From Acidaminococcaceae bacterium (GTDB taxonomy: Bacteria > Bacillota > Negativicutes > Acidaminococcales > Acidaminococcaceae), in assembly GCA_017405945.1 (NCBI GenBank), contig JAFQZL010000027.1:1-43878 (forward strand): a stretch of 43,878 nt of DNA. The letters run 5' to 3'. The notes under the pieces were generated by a model. That model was not told the origin of the DNA. It saw only the letters and a list, made by a program, of their open reading frames with translations, and did no database searches. Position numbers and translations under genes: made by a program. Shown here in pieces: positions 34,744 to 43,497 of this stretch (position 1 is the stretch's first letter; each line of letters starts with the position of its first letter).

Positions 34744-35934
34744 ATGAAAATGAAAAAATTTGTTTCTGCCTTTTTAGCTTCTGCAGTAGCCCTGAGCCTG
34801 GTTGCAGGTTGCGGCGGCGGAGATAAAAAGAAAGCCGAAGAGAAAAAACCGGCGGCAGCCGCTACTGTAAAAGTCGGCGTATTCCTGCCCCTGACCGGCG
34901 ATAACGCAGGCGGCGGCGAACTGGAAATCCGCGGTATCAAACTGGCTAATAAACTGCATCCGGAAGTTAAGGGCAAAAAGATCGAACTGGTCATTGCCGA
35001 TAACAAATCCGACAAGGCTGAGTCCGCTAACGTTGCGGCCCGCCTGATTGAAAAAGACAAAGTTAAAGTTATCCTGGGCACCTACGGCTCTTCCCTGGCT
35101 ATGGCTGCCGGTAACATCGTAAAAGAAGCAAAGGTGCCCGCTATCGGCACAAGCTGCACCAATCCGCAGGTAACCAAAGGTAATGATTACTACTTCCGCG
35201 CCTGCTTCATCGACCCGTTCCAGGGCACTGTTATGGCGAACTACGCATTCAGCAAAGGCGCCAGGAAAGTAGCCATCGTACAGGAAGTATCTAATGACTA
35301 CTCCGTTGGCCTGGCAAAATTCTTCATCGATGCTTTTAAAAAGCTGGCCGGTCCGGACAGCATCGTGGAAATCGCCAACTATCAGACCGGCGACAAAGAT
35401 TTCAGCGCCCAGCTCACCAATCTGAAAGCCAAGAATCCTGACATGGTATTTGCGCCCGGCAACTTCACCGAATCCGCGTTGCTGGTTAAGCAGGCTCGTC
35501 AGTTAGGTATGACGATCCCCTTCATGGGCGGCGACTCCTGGGAAACCCAGGACTTCCTGAACGTAGGCGGCAAGGATGTTGAAGGTGTTGAATTCTCCAG
35601 CTTCTTCGACAGCACCAATGCAGCAACTCCGGAAGCCAAGAAATTCCTGGAAGCTTATGCCAAGGAATATAAGGGCGAGCAGCCCGGCGGTCTGACTGCT
35701 ATGGCTTATGACTGCTACCTGATTGCGCTGGCAGCCATGGAAAAAGCAGGAACTGACGACAGCCAGAAGATTCGCGACGCTATCGCAGCTACCAAAGATC
35801 TGGAAACCGCTACCGGCAAGACAACGCTGAATGCTGACGGCGATCCCATCAAATCTGCAGTTGTTAAAACTATTAAAAACGGAAAGTTTACGTATCTGAA
35901 GACTGTTAATCCGGAAGACCTGAAAGCACAGTAA
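34744..35934 (+). CDS. livJ: Branched-chain amino acid ABC transporter substrate-binding lipoprotein
   Basis: Receptor for a HAAT-type importer, 396 aa. Signal peptide with lipobox VAGC (Cys23), then a Lys/Glu/Ala-rich linker. The Leu/Ile/Val-binding fold shows VGVFLPLTGDNAGGG, ILGTYGSSLAMAAGNIVKE and GTSCTNPQVT. AAGGAGGAG lies ahead of the ATG. First gene of livJHMGF; a stable hairpin after it probably keeps its expression above the rest. Actual ligand (Leu/Ile/Val or another amino acid) is not proven. Confidence 0.94.
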   Translation: MKMKKFVSAFLASAVALSLVAGCGGGDKKKAEEKKPAAAATVKVGVFLPLTGDNAGGGELEIRGIKLANKLHPEVKGKKIELVIADNKSDKAESANVAARLIEKDKVKVILGTYGSSLAMAAGNIVKEAKVPAIGTSCTNPQVTKGNDYYFRACFIDPFQGTVMANYAFSKGARKVAIVQEVSNDYSVGLAKFFIDAFKKLAGPDSIVEIANYQTGDKDFSAQLTNLKAKNPDMVFAPGNFTESALLVKQARQLGMTIPFMGGDSWETQDFLNVGGKDVEGVEFSSFFDSTNAATPEAKKFLEAYAKEYKGEQPGGLTAMAYDCYLIALAAMEKAGTDDSQKIRDAIAATKDLETATGKTTLNADGDPIKSAVVKTIKNGKFTYLKTVNPEDLKAQ

Positions 35935-35941
35935 AGTTTAG

Positions 35942-35979
35942 ATTGCTTCCTTTCCGTCGGAAAGGAAGCAATTATTTTT
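35942..35979 (+). terminator. Strong hairpin between livJ and livH
   Basis: ATTGCTTCCTTTCC and GGAAAGGAAGCAAT form a perfect 14-bp stem with a 3-nt loop, followed by TATTTTTTA. It probably acts as a partial terminator or mRNA 3' stabiliser inside the operon. Confidence 0.8.
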
Positions 35980-36054
35980 TATCTGAGGCGCGCAGCGGAA
36001 CGCAGGCTCAAGTCGCAGCGTATGCACGGCGCGCTACCATTTTATCTGAGGTGC
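35977..36054 (+). repeat. Direct repeat flanking a short insert before livH
   Basis: TTTTATCTGAGG(C/T)GC occurs at 35977-35991 and 36040-36054, 63 nt apart. The second copy contains the livH ribosome binding site (GAGG). The GC-rich DNA between the copies may be a small insertion or duplication. Confidence 0.5.
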
Positions 36055-36061
36055 TGCACAC

Positions 36062-36982
36062 ATGGAGATTTTTCAAGCTATCACAAATATGACTGCGGTA
36101 GGCTTGGCCCAGCATATGGTCAATGGTATCTCCCTGGGGAGTCTGTATGCCCTTATCGCCATCGGTTACACGATGGTGTACGGCATACTGCTGATGATCA
36201 ACTTCGCCCATGCGGATATCGTTATGATGGCCTGCTATTTTGCGTTATTCGGCATAACAACGTTCCACATACCCTGGTATCTGACATTTGTCCTGACAAT
36301 TGCCCTGACGGCCCTTTTGGGTGTAACGATTGAGCGCGCTGCCTACCGTCCGCTGCGGGATGCTCCCAAGAATTCCGTGCTGATTTCGGCTATCGGCGCA
36401 TCGTTCCTGCTGGAGAACCTGGCTACCTATGTATTTACCGGCCGGCCTCTGCATTTTCCGGATATCCCGTTCCTGTCCAGCATGATTTCCGTGGGAGGGG
36501 TACAGATCCAGGCCATCTGTCTGTTTATTCCCATCGTTACGGTCGTCTGTCTGACGGTTTTGCTGCACATTGTTAACCATACCAAGACCGGTATGGCTAT
36601 GCGGGCCGTGTCCAAAGACTATGAGATTGCCCGGGTCATGGGCGTGAACATTGACAATATCATTTCCATTACCTTTGCCATCGGTTCCTCCCTGGCGGCC
36701 ATCGGCGCCATCATGTGGGGCATCCGTTACCCCGGCATTACGCCGTATTTAGGTGTAATGCCCGGCCTGAAGTGCTTTATCGCGGCGGTTATCGGCGGCA
36801 TCGGCAACATTAAGGGCGCGGTCATCGGCGGCTTTATCCTGGGTCTCGGGGAAATCCTGATCGTAGCGTTTTTCCCGCAGTTCTCGGGTTACCGCGACGC
36901 TTTTGCGTTCCTTATGCTGATTTGGATTTTATTCTATAAACCTACCGGTTTATTAGGCGAAAAAACGACGGAGAAGGTGTAA
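36062..36982 (+). CDS. livH: Branched-chain amino acid ABC transporter permease LivH
   Basis: One of two membrane subunits of the importer, 306 aa with about eight helices. Family marks are GISLGSLYALIAIGYTMVYG near the N-terminus, AVSKDYEIARVMGVN (coupling loop facing the ATPases) and CFIAAVIGGIGNIKGAVIGG. It starts at ATG 36062; livM follows after 2 nt. Confidence 0.94.
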   Translation: MEIFQAITNMTAVGLAQHMVNGISLGSLYALIAIGYTMVYGILLMINFAHADIVMMACYFALFGITTFHIPWYLTFVLTIALTALLGVTIERAAYRPLRDAPKNSVLISAIGASFLLENLATYVFTGRPLHFPDIPFLSSMISVGGVQIQAICLFIPIVTVVCLTVLLHIVNHTKTGMAMRAVSKDYEIARVMGVNIDNIISITFAIGSSLAAIGAIMWGIRYPGITPYLGVMPGLKCFIAAVIGGIGNIKGAVIGGFILGLGEILIVAFFPQFSGYRDAFAFLMLIWILFYKPTGLLGEKTTEKV

Positions 36983-36984
36983 TC

Positions 36985-38058
36985 ATGAACAAAGACAAAC
37001 GCAATATCATGCTCACCCTGGTTGCTCTGGTCGTTCTTTTCGGTGTGGCCTGCTTCGCCCAGACGGAGATCGACTCCTATGTCCGGCGTATCATCAACCT
37101 GTGTCTGATTTACGCCATCATCGGTCTGTCCATGAACATCACCAACGGCTTTGCCGGGCAGTTTTCCCTGGGGCAGGCGGGCTTCATGGCCATCGGCGCT
37201 TATATGGTGGGTATTTTTACGGTTCCTGTCAACCTGCGGGCCGACGTGTTTTACGCGACACCCATGCATCCCTGGCTGGTCAACATTTATATTCCGCTGT
37301 GGCTGGCCCTGATTCTGGGCGGTGTACTGGCGGCAGTGGTGGCCGGTCTTATCGGTACGCCGGTGTTGCGGCTGCGGGGCGACTATCTGGCGATTGCCAC
37401 CCTGGGCTTTTCGGAGATCATCCGTATCGTTATTACCAACGCTACATCCATTACCAATGGGGCGCTGGGCATCAAGAACATCCCGCCCCTGAACGACGTG
37501 CGGTATATCTTCCTGGTGACGGCGATTTCCTATATCATCATCACGCTGCTTCTGAATTCTTCTTACGGCCGTGCGTTTAAAGCTATCCGTGAGGACGAGA
37601 TTGCGGCAGAGGCCATGGGCATTGGCCTGTTCTATCACAAAAACCTGGCCTTTATGGTCAGCGCGTTCTTTGCCGGCATCGGCGGCGGTCTTTACGGCGC
37701 CCTGTTGGGCACGGTAGACCCTAAGAATTTCTTGTTTACTATTACGTATAATTTCCTGCTGATCATCGTACTGGGCGGCATGGGTTCCATCACCGGCAGC
37801 ATGTTTGGTGCCATTATCGTTACTGCAGGGCTGGAATATCTCCGCCTGTTTGACGAACCCCTGGAAATCATGGGTGTTGCCATCCCGCTGTTCCGCCCGG
37901 GCCTGCGTATGGTGGTATTCTCTATCCTGCTGATGATCTGTGTCCTATTCTGGCGCCACGGCATCATGGGCACCAATGAACTGACATGGGAAAAAATTCT
38001 GAATTTTGTAAAGCACCCGCTGGCGGGCTTCCGGAAAAAGGGGGTGCAGGGTAAATGA
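36985..38058 (+). CDS. livM: Branched-chain amino acid ABC transporter permease LivM
   Basis: Second membrane subunit, 357 aa. It has NITNGFAGQFSLGQAGFMAIGA, the ATPase coupling motif AIREDEIAAEAMGI and LGGMGSITGSMFGAIIVT, all family-typical. The C-terminal cytoplasmic tail is longer than usual (WEKILNFVKHPLAGFRKKG). Its stop overlaps the livG start by 4 nt. Confidence 0.94.
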   Translation: MNKDKRNIMLTLVALVVLFGVACFAQTEIDSYVRRIINLCLIYAIIGLSMNITNGFAGQFSLGQAGFMAIGAYMVGIFTVPVNLRADVFYATPMHPWLVNIYIPLWLALILGGVLAAVVAGLIGTPVLRLRGDYLAIATLGFSEIIRIVITNATSITNGALGIKNIPPLNDVRYIFLVTAISYIIITLLLNSSYGRAFKAIREDEIAAEAMGIGLFYHKNLAFMVSAFFAGIGGGLYGALLGTVDPKNFLFTITYNFLLIIVLGGMGSITGSMFGAIIVTAGLEYLRLFDEPLEIMGVAIPLFRPGLRMVVFSILLMICVLFWRHGIMGTNELTWEKILNFVKHPLAGFRKKGVQGK

Positions 38059-38846
38059 TCCGAACCGTATTGAGAACTGAGCACGTTACCATGCAGTTTG
38101 GCGGCGTTATCGCTGTCAACGATCTGAATATTGTGGTAAAGGAACACGAGATCATCGCGCTGATCGGTCCCAATGGCGCCGGCAAGACTACGGCGTTCAA
38201 CGACATTACCGGCGTATATACGCCTACGAAGGGCCGTGTCATTTATTCGCCTGCCGAAGGCAGCGAGGCAGATATTACAGGCAAGAAGCCCAGTGATATC
38301 GCCAAGATGGGCATTGCCCGTACCTTCCAGAATATCCGCCTGTTCAAGGATTTGAGCGTATATGAGAATGTGCTTATCGCCAAACACCTGCATCTGAAAT
38401 CCAGTTTCGTGGCAGCCACGCTGCGCCTTCCCGGCTATAAAAAAGAAGAAGAAGCCATGCGGGCCGACGTGGAAAGACTGCTGAAAGAGGTTAATCTTTG
38501 GGATGTGCGGAACGAAAAGGCCAGCAGCCTTCCTTACGGTAAACAGCGTTATCTGGAAATCGTCCGTGCGCTGGCTACCAAACCTCAGTTGCTGTTACTG
38601 GACGAACCGGCGGCCGGCATGAACCCGAAAGAAACGTCGGAACTGACGGATTTTATCCGCCAGATCAGGGACCGGTTTAATCTGACGATTTTTATGATTG
38701 AGCACCACATGGATCTGGTCATGGAAATTTCCGACCGTATCTATGTGCTGGATTTCGGGAATACCATTGCGACGGGGAACCCGACGGAGATCCAGAATAA
38801 TGAACGCGTCATCAAGGCGTACTTAGGGGAGGATGAAGATGCTTAA
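38055..38846 (+). CDS. livG: Branched-chain amino acid ABC transporter ATPase LivG
   Basis: ATPase subunit of 263 aa. Walker A GPNGAGKTT, then the family's RTFQNIRLF Q-loop region. The ABC signature is degenerate (SLPYGKQRYLEIVRAL), as is normal for LivG, with Walker B LLLDEPAAGMNP and H-loop IEHHMDLV. Coupled to livM by ATGA and overlapping livF. Confidence 0.94.
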   Translation: MIRTVLRTEHVTMQFGGVIAVNDLNIVVKEHEIIALIGPNGAGKTTAFNDITGVYTPTKGRVIYSPAEGSEADITGKKPSDIAKMGIARTFQNIRLFKDLSVYENVLIAKHLHLKSSFVAATLRLPGYKKEEEAMRADVERLLKEVNLWDVRNEKASSLPYGKQRYLEIVRALATKPQLLLLDEPAAGMNPKETSELTDFIRQIRDRFNLTIFMIEHHMDLVMEISDRIYVLDFGNTIATGNPTEIQNNERVIKAYLGEDEDA

Positions 38847-39552
38847 AGTCAGAGATTTGGTAGTCGCCTACGGCGGTATTGAAGCACTGAAGGGCATCTC
38901 CCTCGATGTCCCTGACGGGAAAATCGTGACCCTGATCGGCGCCAACGGCGCCGGGAAAAGTACACTGTTGCGCAGCATCATCGGTCTGGTAAAAGCAAAA
39001 AGCGGCAGTGTGGAATATAACGGCGACAAACTCACCGGACTGAACAGCCAGCAGATTGTTTCCAAAGGGCTGACCCTGGTGCCGGAAGGACGGCGCGTTT
39101 TCCCCAATCTGACGGTATTGGAAAATCTGCGCATCGGTGCGTACATGCGCAAAGACGAAGACGGTATCACCGCAGATATCAAACGTATCTATGAGATTTT
39201 CCCCCGTCTGGAAGAACGGAACTGGCAGATGGCCGGCACCCTGTCCGGCGGGGAACAGCAGATGCTGGCTCTGGGGCGCGCCCTGATGAGCCGCCCCAAA
39301 CTGATGATGATGGACGAGCCGTCATTGGGTCTTGCTCCTCTGGTTATCAAGGAAATTTTCAACATAATCCGTTCCATCAACGAAAACGGCACTACGGTGC
39401 TTTTGGTCGAACAGAACGCCAATATGGCGCTGAAAGTGGCCCATCATGCCTACGTGCTGGAGACAGGGCGGATTATGATGGAAGGCAGTGGCAAAGAACT
39501 GCTGGAGAATGAAGAAATCAAAGAAGCGTATCTGGGGAAAAAGAAAAAGTAA
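38839..39552 (+). CDS. livF: Branched-chain amino acid ABC transporter ATPase LivF
   Basis: Second ATPase subunit, 237 aa. Walker A GANGAGKST, signature LSGGEQQML, Walker B MMMDEPSLGLAP and H-loop VEQNANMAL. The ATG at 38839 is chosen because GGGGAGG lies 6 nt ahead; an ATG at 38833 touches that site and is less likely. It overlaps livG by 8 nt and ends the operon ahead of a terminator. Confidence 0.94.
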   Translation: MLKVRDLVVAYGGIEALKGISLDVPDGKIVTLIGANGAGKSTLLRSIIGLVKAKSGSVEYNGDKLTGLNSQQIVSKGLTLVPEGRRVFPNLTVLENLRIGAYMRKDEDGITADIKRIYEIFPRLEERNWQMAGTLSGGEQQMLALGRALMSRPKLMMMDEPSLGLAPLVIKEIFNIIRSINENGTTVLLVEQNANMALKVAHHAYVLETGRIMMEGSGKELLENEEIKEAYLGKKKK

Positions 39553-39571
39553 ATTATTTTGTGGCCGAAAT

Positions 39572-39616
39572 AAAAAAGCGCGGTTTGCAAACAGATAATG
39601 CAGCTGCGCTTTTTTA
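39572..39616 (+). terminator. Terminator of the liv operon
   Basis: AAAAAAGCGC and GCGCTTTTTT are exact complements. The 24-nt loop contains a small palindrome (GTTTGCAAAC). Confidence 0.8.
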
Positions 39617-39727
39617 GTTTGAGGCTTTTTTTGCGTATAGTTTTTTATATAAAAATTTGGTAAAATACTAAACACAGAGTTATATTTGTTGAGAGAAACG
39701 TACAGTTATTAAAGAATAAAAGAGTTT

Positions 39728-40423
39728 ATGAATCATATATTTCGCTTTTTAAGTGTCCATCGCCGTGCGATTCTGCTGGTTGTATATATCTGTTTCATTG
39801 CCGCGCTCTGGTATCTGCCGGGCGTGTTCCATCCCAAATCTGTGGAAGATGTCCGCCAGTGGGTGATGGGTTTCGGCGTGTGGGGGCCGGCGGCGTATGT
39901 TATGTTGTACACCGTGCGGCCTTTGCTGCTGTTTCCCAGCCTCATACTGAATGTGGCGGCCGGAATCCTGTTTCCGCCGGTAATCGGGATCCCCTGCCTG
40001 ACGGCGGGCGGGTTAGGCAGCGCGATCCTGCTGTTTTATATGGCCCGTTCGGGTATAGGCAGTGAATTTCTGGATTTGCACGGCGGCAAATGGGGCGGGC
40101 GTATCCATCAGTACCTTTCGGACAATGCGAAAAATTTCCGGCGCATGTTGTGGCTGCGTACGGTACCGTTGTTCCCTTACGATGTAATCAGTCTGGTAGC
40201 GGGCTGTACAAAAATGCGTTTTATTACCTTTGCAGTTACTACACTGCTGGGCATCCTGCCGGGCGCAGTGGCTTACAATGTATTAGGGGATGCCCTGGGT
40301 GGAAATTCCGGTTTTGTTTTTTCCGTGTGCCTGCTGATTATCGCGTTCGGGGTCCCGTTCGTCTTCTGGTGTTTTGGCGGTGAAAGGAAACTGTTAAAAT
40401 CTGCTGAGCAGAAAGAAAAGTAG
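39728..40423 (+). CDS. VTT-domain (TVP38/TMEM64, DedA-superfamily) membrane protein
   Basis: 231 aa with about six helices. The VTT core is visible as AAGILFPPVIGIPCLTAGGLGSAILLF, then FRRMLWLRTVPLFPYDVISLVAGCTKMRF and LLGILPGAVAYNVLGD. VTT proteins act in phospholipid scrambling or undecaprenyl-phosphate recycling; which of these applies here is unknown. The ribosome binding site is weak. The next gene begins 55 nt later. Confidence 0.87.
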   Translation: MNHIFRFLSVHRRAILLVVYICFIAALWYLPGVFHPKSVEDVRQWVMGFGVWGPAAYVMLYTVRPLLLFPSLILNVAAGILFPPVIGIPCLTAGGLGSAILLFYMARSGIGSEFLDLHGGKWGGRIHQYLSDNAKNFRRMLWLRTVPLFPYDVISLVAGCTKMRFITFAVTTLLGILPGAVAYNVLGDALGGNSGFVFSVCLLIIAFGVPFVFWCFGGERKLLKSAEQKEK

Positions 40424-40478
40424 CTTTCAGTTGTGCTGTGTCTGTATAAATAAAGTTATTGTGTTATGGGGGCGTAAC

Positions 40479-42062
40479 ATGCAAAACAATGTAGAAACGG
40501 AAATCAAATTATTAATTGCCAAAAAAAATGTTAAGACACTTACGGCTTCTTCCCTGGTTGCAAAAAAGACAAAAAAAGGCAGTCACAAAACGGTGAAGCT
40601 GGTTAACACTTATTTTGATACCCGCGATCTTCTGTTGCGGCAGGCAGGCATTGCGTACCGTGTGCGGCAGAACGGGAAGAAGTTTGAAGCGACCGTCAAG
40701 CTGGGCCGGTCCGAGGCAGGGGGTCTTTCCGCCCGCCAGGAATACAACGTGGCCGTAAAAAATGCCAAACCGGATTTGTCCGTATTTAAGGACAGCGGTC
40801 TGCAGGTGGATTTTGATGCCATTCTGGGTACGGCACAGATTGAAAAGCTGTTTACCGTGCGGGTGAAACGGGAAATCCGTCTGCTGCAGATTACGAAAGA
40901 AACCCTGGTAGAGATGGCTATCGACCAGGGTTTCATCTCAGCCGGAGGAAAGAAGGAAACCATTGACGAAGTTGAGCTGGAGTTAAAGGAAGGTTCTCTG
41001 GCTGATCTTTTGGCCTATACTGCAAAGATTGCTGCGGAAGTACCGGTGTTTACGGAGTCCCGGAGCAAATATGCCCGGGGGCTGGCTCTCCTGGATAAGC
41101 TGGAACCGGAAGGAACCAGTCCTCTGCAGGATATTGACTGGGATAAAGATTATTGCGAAGAATATAAAAAACAGTTTTACCAATATGGCACGGCGGTCAT
41201 GGAAGAACAGAACGTGTTTGCGGACTGCGGAAAACTCCAGACCGAAGCAGACCGTATCTTCCTGCCTTATTTTGAACGGATGCAGGAAGCTTTGTACTGG
41301 CTGCAGCCGCTGATGGACGGCAGCGCAGGGATGCAGGCTAATCTCCAGGGTGCACTGCGCCCCTTGTACAGACTGCGTGATACCAAGGCTCTGCTGCGAC
41401 GCTGGCAATCTCTGTTTAAGCTGGCTGACGGACGTCTCGGCGCTGACAAGGTTACGCGCCTTCTGGAAAACCGCGTGGAAGACATTGGTGACGAGATCCA
41501 GATGCAGGTGGAACGGGGAACCTATTCAGGCATTGTTTTTTCCCTGTGGGCGGCTATGGAAAACGCCGGCTGGAAGGCAGAAGAATATCTGCAGGCAGGG
41601 CAGCTGCTGCAGGTGCGTGTGAAAGATATCCTGGATAAAATTGAAGACGCAATGTACAGGGAAAGAGAAGCAGAAACAGAAAAGGCCGGCGCTATGGCAG
41701 TTGGTAATCACGCACAGGAGAAAAAAGGCAGAAAGATTCCGCTGAAAGAGCCCGGTTATGTAACCGTGACCCGTCTTGGCAAAGAGTTTTATTATCTGGT
41801 GACTGCCAATGAAAGCAGCAAACTTACAGACCTGAGCAAAGAAAGCAGAAAGAAGCTGGAGAAACTGGGGGAAGCCATAGAGGAACTCTTTACCGTCAAC
41901 AGCCTTGGGAAGTCCGTTCCAGCAGAACTGCTGAAGGCCAATACGGTGCTGGCAGCGCGGCAGGGCGGCTACCTTCTGGGCGATTTGGCTGCGGAACAGT
42001 TAATGGCACGTAAAGCTGTGAACAAAGCATTTGCGAAATGGTTGAAGACGGTTAAAATGTAG
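40479..42062 (+). CDS. CYTH-domain protein with a helical C-terminal part
   Basis: 527 aa. Residues 1 to about 200 form a CYTH (triphosphate tunnel metalloenzyme) domain. The diagnostic ExExK is EIK with Glu6, Glu8 and Lys10, followed by TYFDTRDLLLRQAGIAYRVRQ and FEATVKLG. Such domains bind polyphosphate, tripolyphosphate or nucleotides. The rest is helical and resembles a CHAD domain (YRLRDTKALLRRWQSL) but few of the usual conserved His residues are evident. The ATG at 40479 has GGGGG 7 nt upstream. A polyphosphate-linked role is plausible, not proven. Confidence 0.82.
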   Translation: MQNNVETEIKLLIAKKNVKTLTASSLVAKKTKKGSHKTVKLVNTYFDTRDLLLRQAGIAYRVRQNGKKFEATVKLGRSEAGGLSARQEYNVAVKNAKPDLSVFKDSGLQVDFDAILGTAQIEKLFTVRVKREIRLLQITKETLVEMAIDQGFISAGGKKETIDEVELELKEGSLADLLAYTAKIAAEVPVFTESRSKYARGLALLDKLEPEGTSPLQDIDWDKDYCEEYKKQFYQYGTAVMEEQNVFADCGKLQTEADRIFLPYFERMQEALYWLQPLMDGSAGMQANLQGALRPLYRLRDTKALLRRWQSLFKLADGRLGADKVTRLLENRVEDIGDEIQMQVERGTYSGIVFSLWAAMENAGWKAEEYLQAGQLLQVRVKDILDKIEDAMYREREAETEKAGAMAVGNHAQEKKGRKIPLKEPGYVTVTRLGKEFYYLVTANESSKLTDLSKESRKKLEKLGEAIEELFTVNSLGKSVPAELLKANTVLAARQGGYLLGDLAAEQLMARKAVNKAFAKWLKTVKM

Positions 42063-42106
42063 TTTGTGAACAATTTGCAAAAAGTAAACAAAAAAGAAAA
42101 AAACAT

Positions 42107-42134
42107 TTGACTTTTTGACTTTATATATTATAAT
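42107..42134 (+). promoter_or_regulatory. Orphan promoter between convergent genes
   Basis: TTGACT (42107-42112), 16-nt spacer, TATAAT (42129-42134). It points away from the plus-strand gene just finished and into the end of a minus-strand gene. No plus-strand reading frame follows. A small or antisense RNA is possible. Confidence 0.5.
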
Positions 42135-42151
42135 GATACTAGGCAAACGAA

Positions 42152-42177
42152 AAGAGCCCCCGATGTTGGGAGCTCTT
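42152..42177. terminator. Hairpin between convergent genes
   Basis: AAGAGCCCCC-GATGTT-GGGAGCTCTT pairs almost fully. On the minus strand it is followed by TTCG and more T, suiting termination of the membrane protein gene. On the plus strand the T-run is poor. Confidence 0.6.
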
Positions 42178-42198
42178 GTCCATGCCTTTTATTTTAGG

Positions 42199-42229
42199 GA
42201 CGCGTTAGCACTCCTGCGGCGAGACTGCT
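42199..42229. repeat. Fragment related to the long hairpin elements
   Basis: GCGTTAGC is shared, inverted, with the element at 30912-31066. GGCGAGACTGC is shared, inverted, with the one at 23143-23315. Both words occur side by side here, within 25 nt. Confidence 0.4.
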
Positions 42230-42234
42230 AATAA

Positions 42235-43290
42235 TTACTTAAAGATTGCTATTCCCAGCAAGATGATGGCAATAACGGCCAGAAGCGTGATGTTGTACTT
42301 GCGCATCTGTTCCATGTGGTGGCTGGTAACGGTTTCGTTCAGCATGTTGTAGCAGCGTTGCAGCACCTGCATCTTCAGTTCGATATTCTCCTGCCACACA
42401 GACGCTTTCAGCAGCTTCATGTAACGGGTATAAACTTTGGCATAGAAAATATCTTCCGTCACCAGCAACGCGTTGGTGATGTTGCTGGTAAGGCTGCTTA
42501 CATCGGCCATGGTCTCCAGCAGTTCATCCCGGATGCTGCTCAGCACATCAATGTTTTTGAGATTGGCCTTATCGTCAATGACATCATAGGCCTTGTCGAT
42601 GGCGTGGTTCAGGAAGTTATCGTAATACCGCAGCTCCAGATACTGGGCATTGGCGAATTCCAGCAGGTCAGGAATATCCATACTGCCGGAAGGGTCGTAT
42701 ACCACGGCGCTGTCCCAGGCCAGCCAGGCCATATCGTCTGCATAGGAGAAACGGTTGGCCAGCGCGGTTTCCCGGGTCTCCTCATTGACAGGGGCCGGAT
42801 CCTTCAGCAGGAAAGGCACTATATCCCAGTCCGGGGGAATGGGATCCTGGAAATAATACACTACAAAGTCTTCATCGAAACCAGAAATATTCTGGTTGGT
42901 GCAGGCCGGACCGATGGTCTCCATGGTGGCATCCAGGAACTTGCGGAAATCTTCATCGGGAAGTTCTTCCACGGCAAGAACAAGATTCAGATATTCTTTA
43001 TAGGAAATGTCTTCCTCCGGCGGAATGTTGAAGAGGATACAGATAACACCCAGATCCTGGATGCGGGCTTTTACCTCTACCAGGTATTCCACGCCGCCGA
43101 TGACCATTTCATGATAACCTAACTCCACCAGTACAGGCGGGTCGTGGAAGGTGATGGACTTGGTTGAAATGCGGTCCAGACGCAGGCGGGATGAGATTTT
43201 GTTGCGGCTGTGCCAGATTGCCTGAACCTGGTCAAGGTTGATTTCGTCGGCTACGTCAAAAAGACGGTAGGCGATGACGTTAGTTCTCAT
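42235..43290 (-). CDS. RMD1/DUF155-like tail-anchored membrane protein
   Basis: 351 aa, mostly soluble with one transmembrane helix at the extreme C-terminus (ITLLAVIAIILLGIAIF). The order of parts, a beta-rich N-terminal half, a long helical region (IENIE-type run VWQENIELKMQVLQRCYNML) and the terminal helix, resembles the RMD1/YagE/DUF155 family. Similarity is at the level of layout only, so I hold the family name lightly. GAGGG lies ahead of the ATG at 43290. TGTTATAAT (minus strand, about 43343-43351) is a likely extended -10. Confidence 0.65.
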   Translation of the reverse strand: MRTNVIAYRLFDVADEINLDQVQAIWHSRNKISSRLRLDRISTKSITFHDPPVLVELGYHEMVIGGVEYLVEVKARIQDLGVICILFNIPPEEDISYKEYLNLVLAVEELPDEDFRKFLDATMETIGPACTNQNISGFDEDFVVYYFQDPIPPDWDIVPFLLKDPAPVNEETRETALANRFSYADDMAWLAWDSAVVYDPSGSMDIPDLLEFANAQYLELRYYDNFLNHAIDKAYDVIDDKANLKNIDVLSSIRDELLETMADVSSLTSNITNALLVTEDIFYAKVYTRYMKLLKASVWQENIELKMQVLQRCYNMLNETVTSHHMEQMRKYNITLLAVIAIILLGIAIFK

Positions 43291-43420
43291 GATATTCCCT
43301 CACAAAACTGAAATAATAAATGGTGAGTATTTGTAACAATTAATTATAACATAAAAGCAACGTATTTTCTCATGTTTATATAAATTAAAGTGCAATACGC
43401 CAAAGTTTTTTAGAAAAAGC

Positions 43421-43437
43421 AGTTTCAGCCAGAAACT
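43421..43437. promoter_or_regulatory. Small inverted repeat upstream of clpB
   Basis: AGTTTC-AGCCA-GAAACT, a perfect 6-bp dyad 61 nt ahead of the clpB start. It is not a CIRCE element and does not match the CtsR heptad repeat. It could be an operator or part of a leader hairpin. Confidence 0.3.
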
Positions 43438-43497
43438 TTTTAATATGGTTAGAAATTAAAATAAGAATAGATTTAGTCGAAGATTGGAGTGATCACT

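Noticed and set aside
43291..43497. CIRCE or CtsR heat-shock operator before clpB
   Set aside because: Neither the 9-9-9 CIRCE dyad nor the GGTCAAA heptad repeat is present; only a 6-bp dyad was found.
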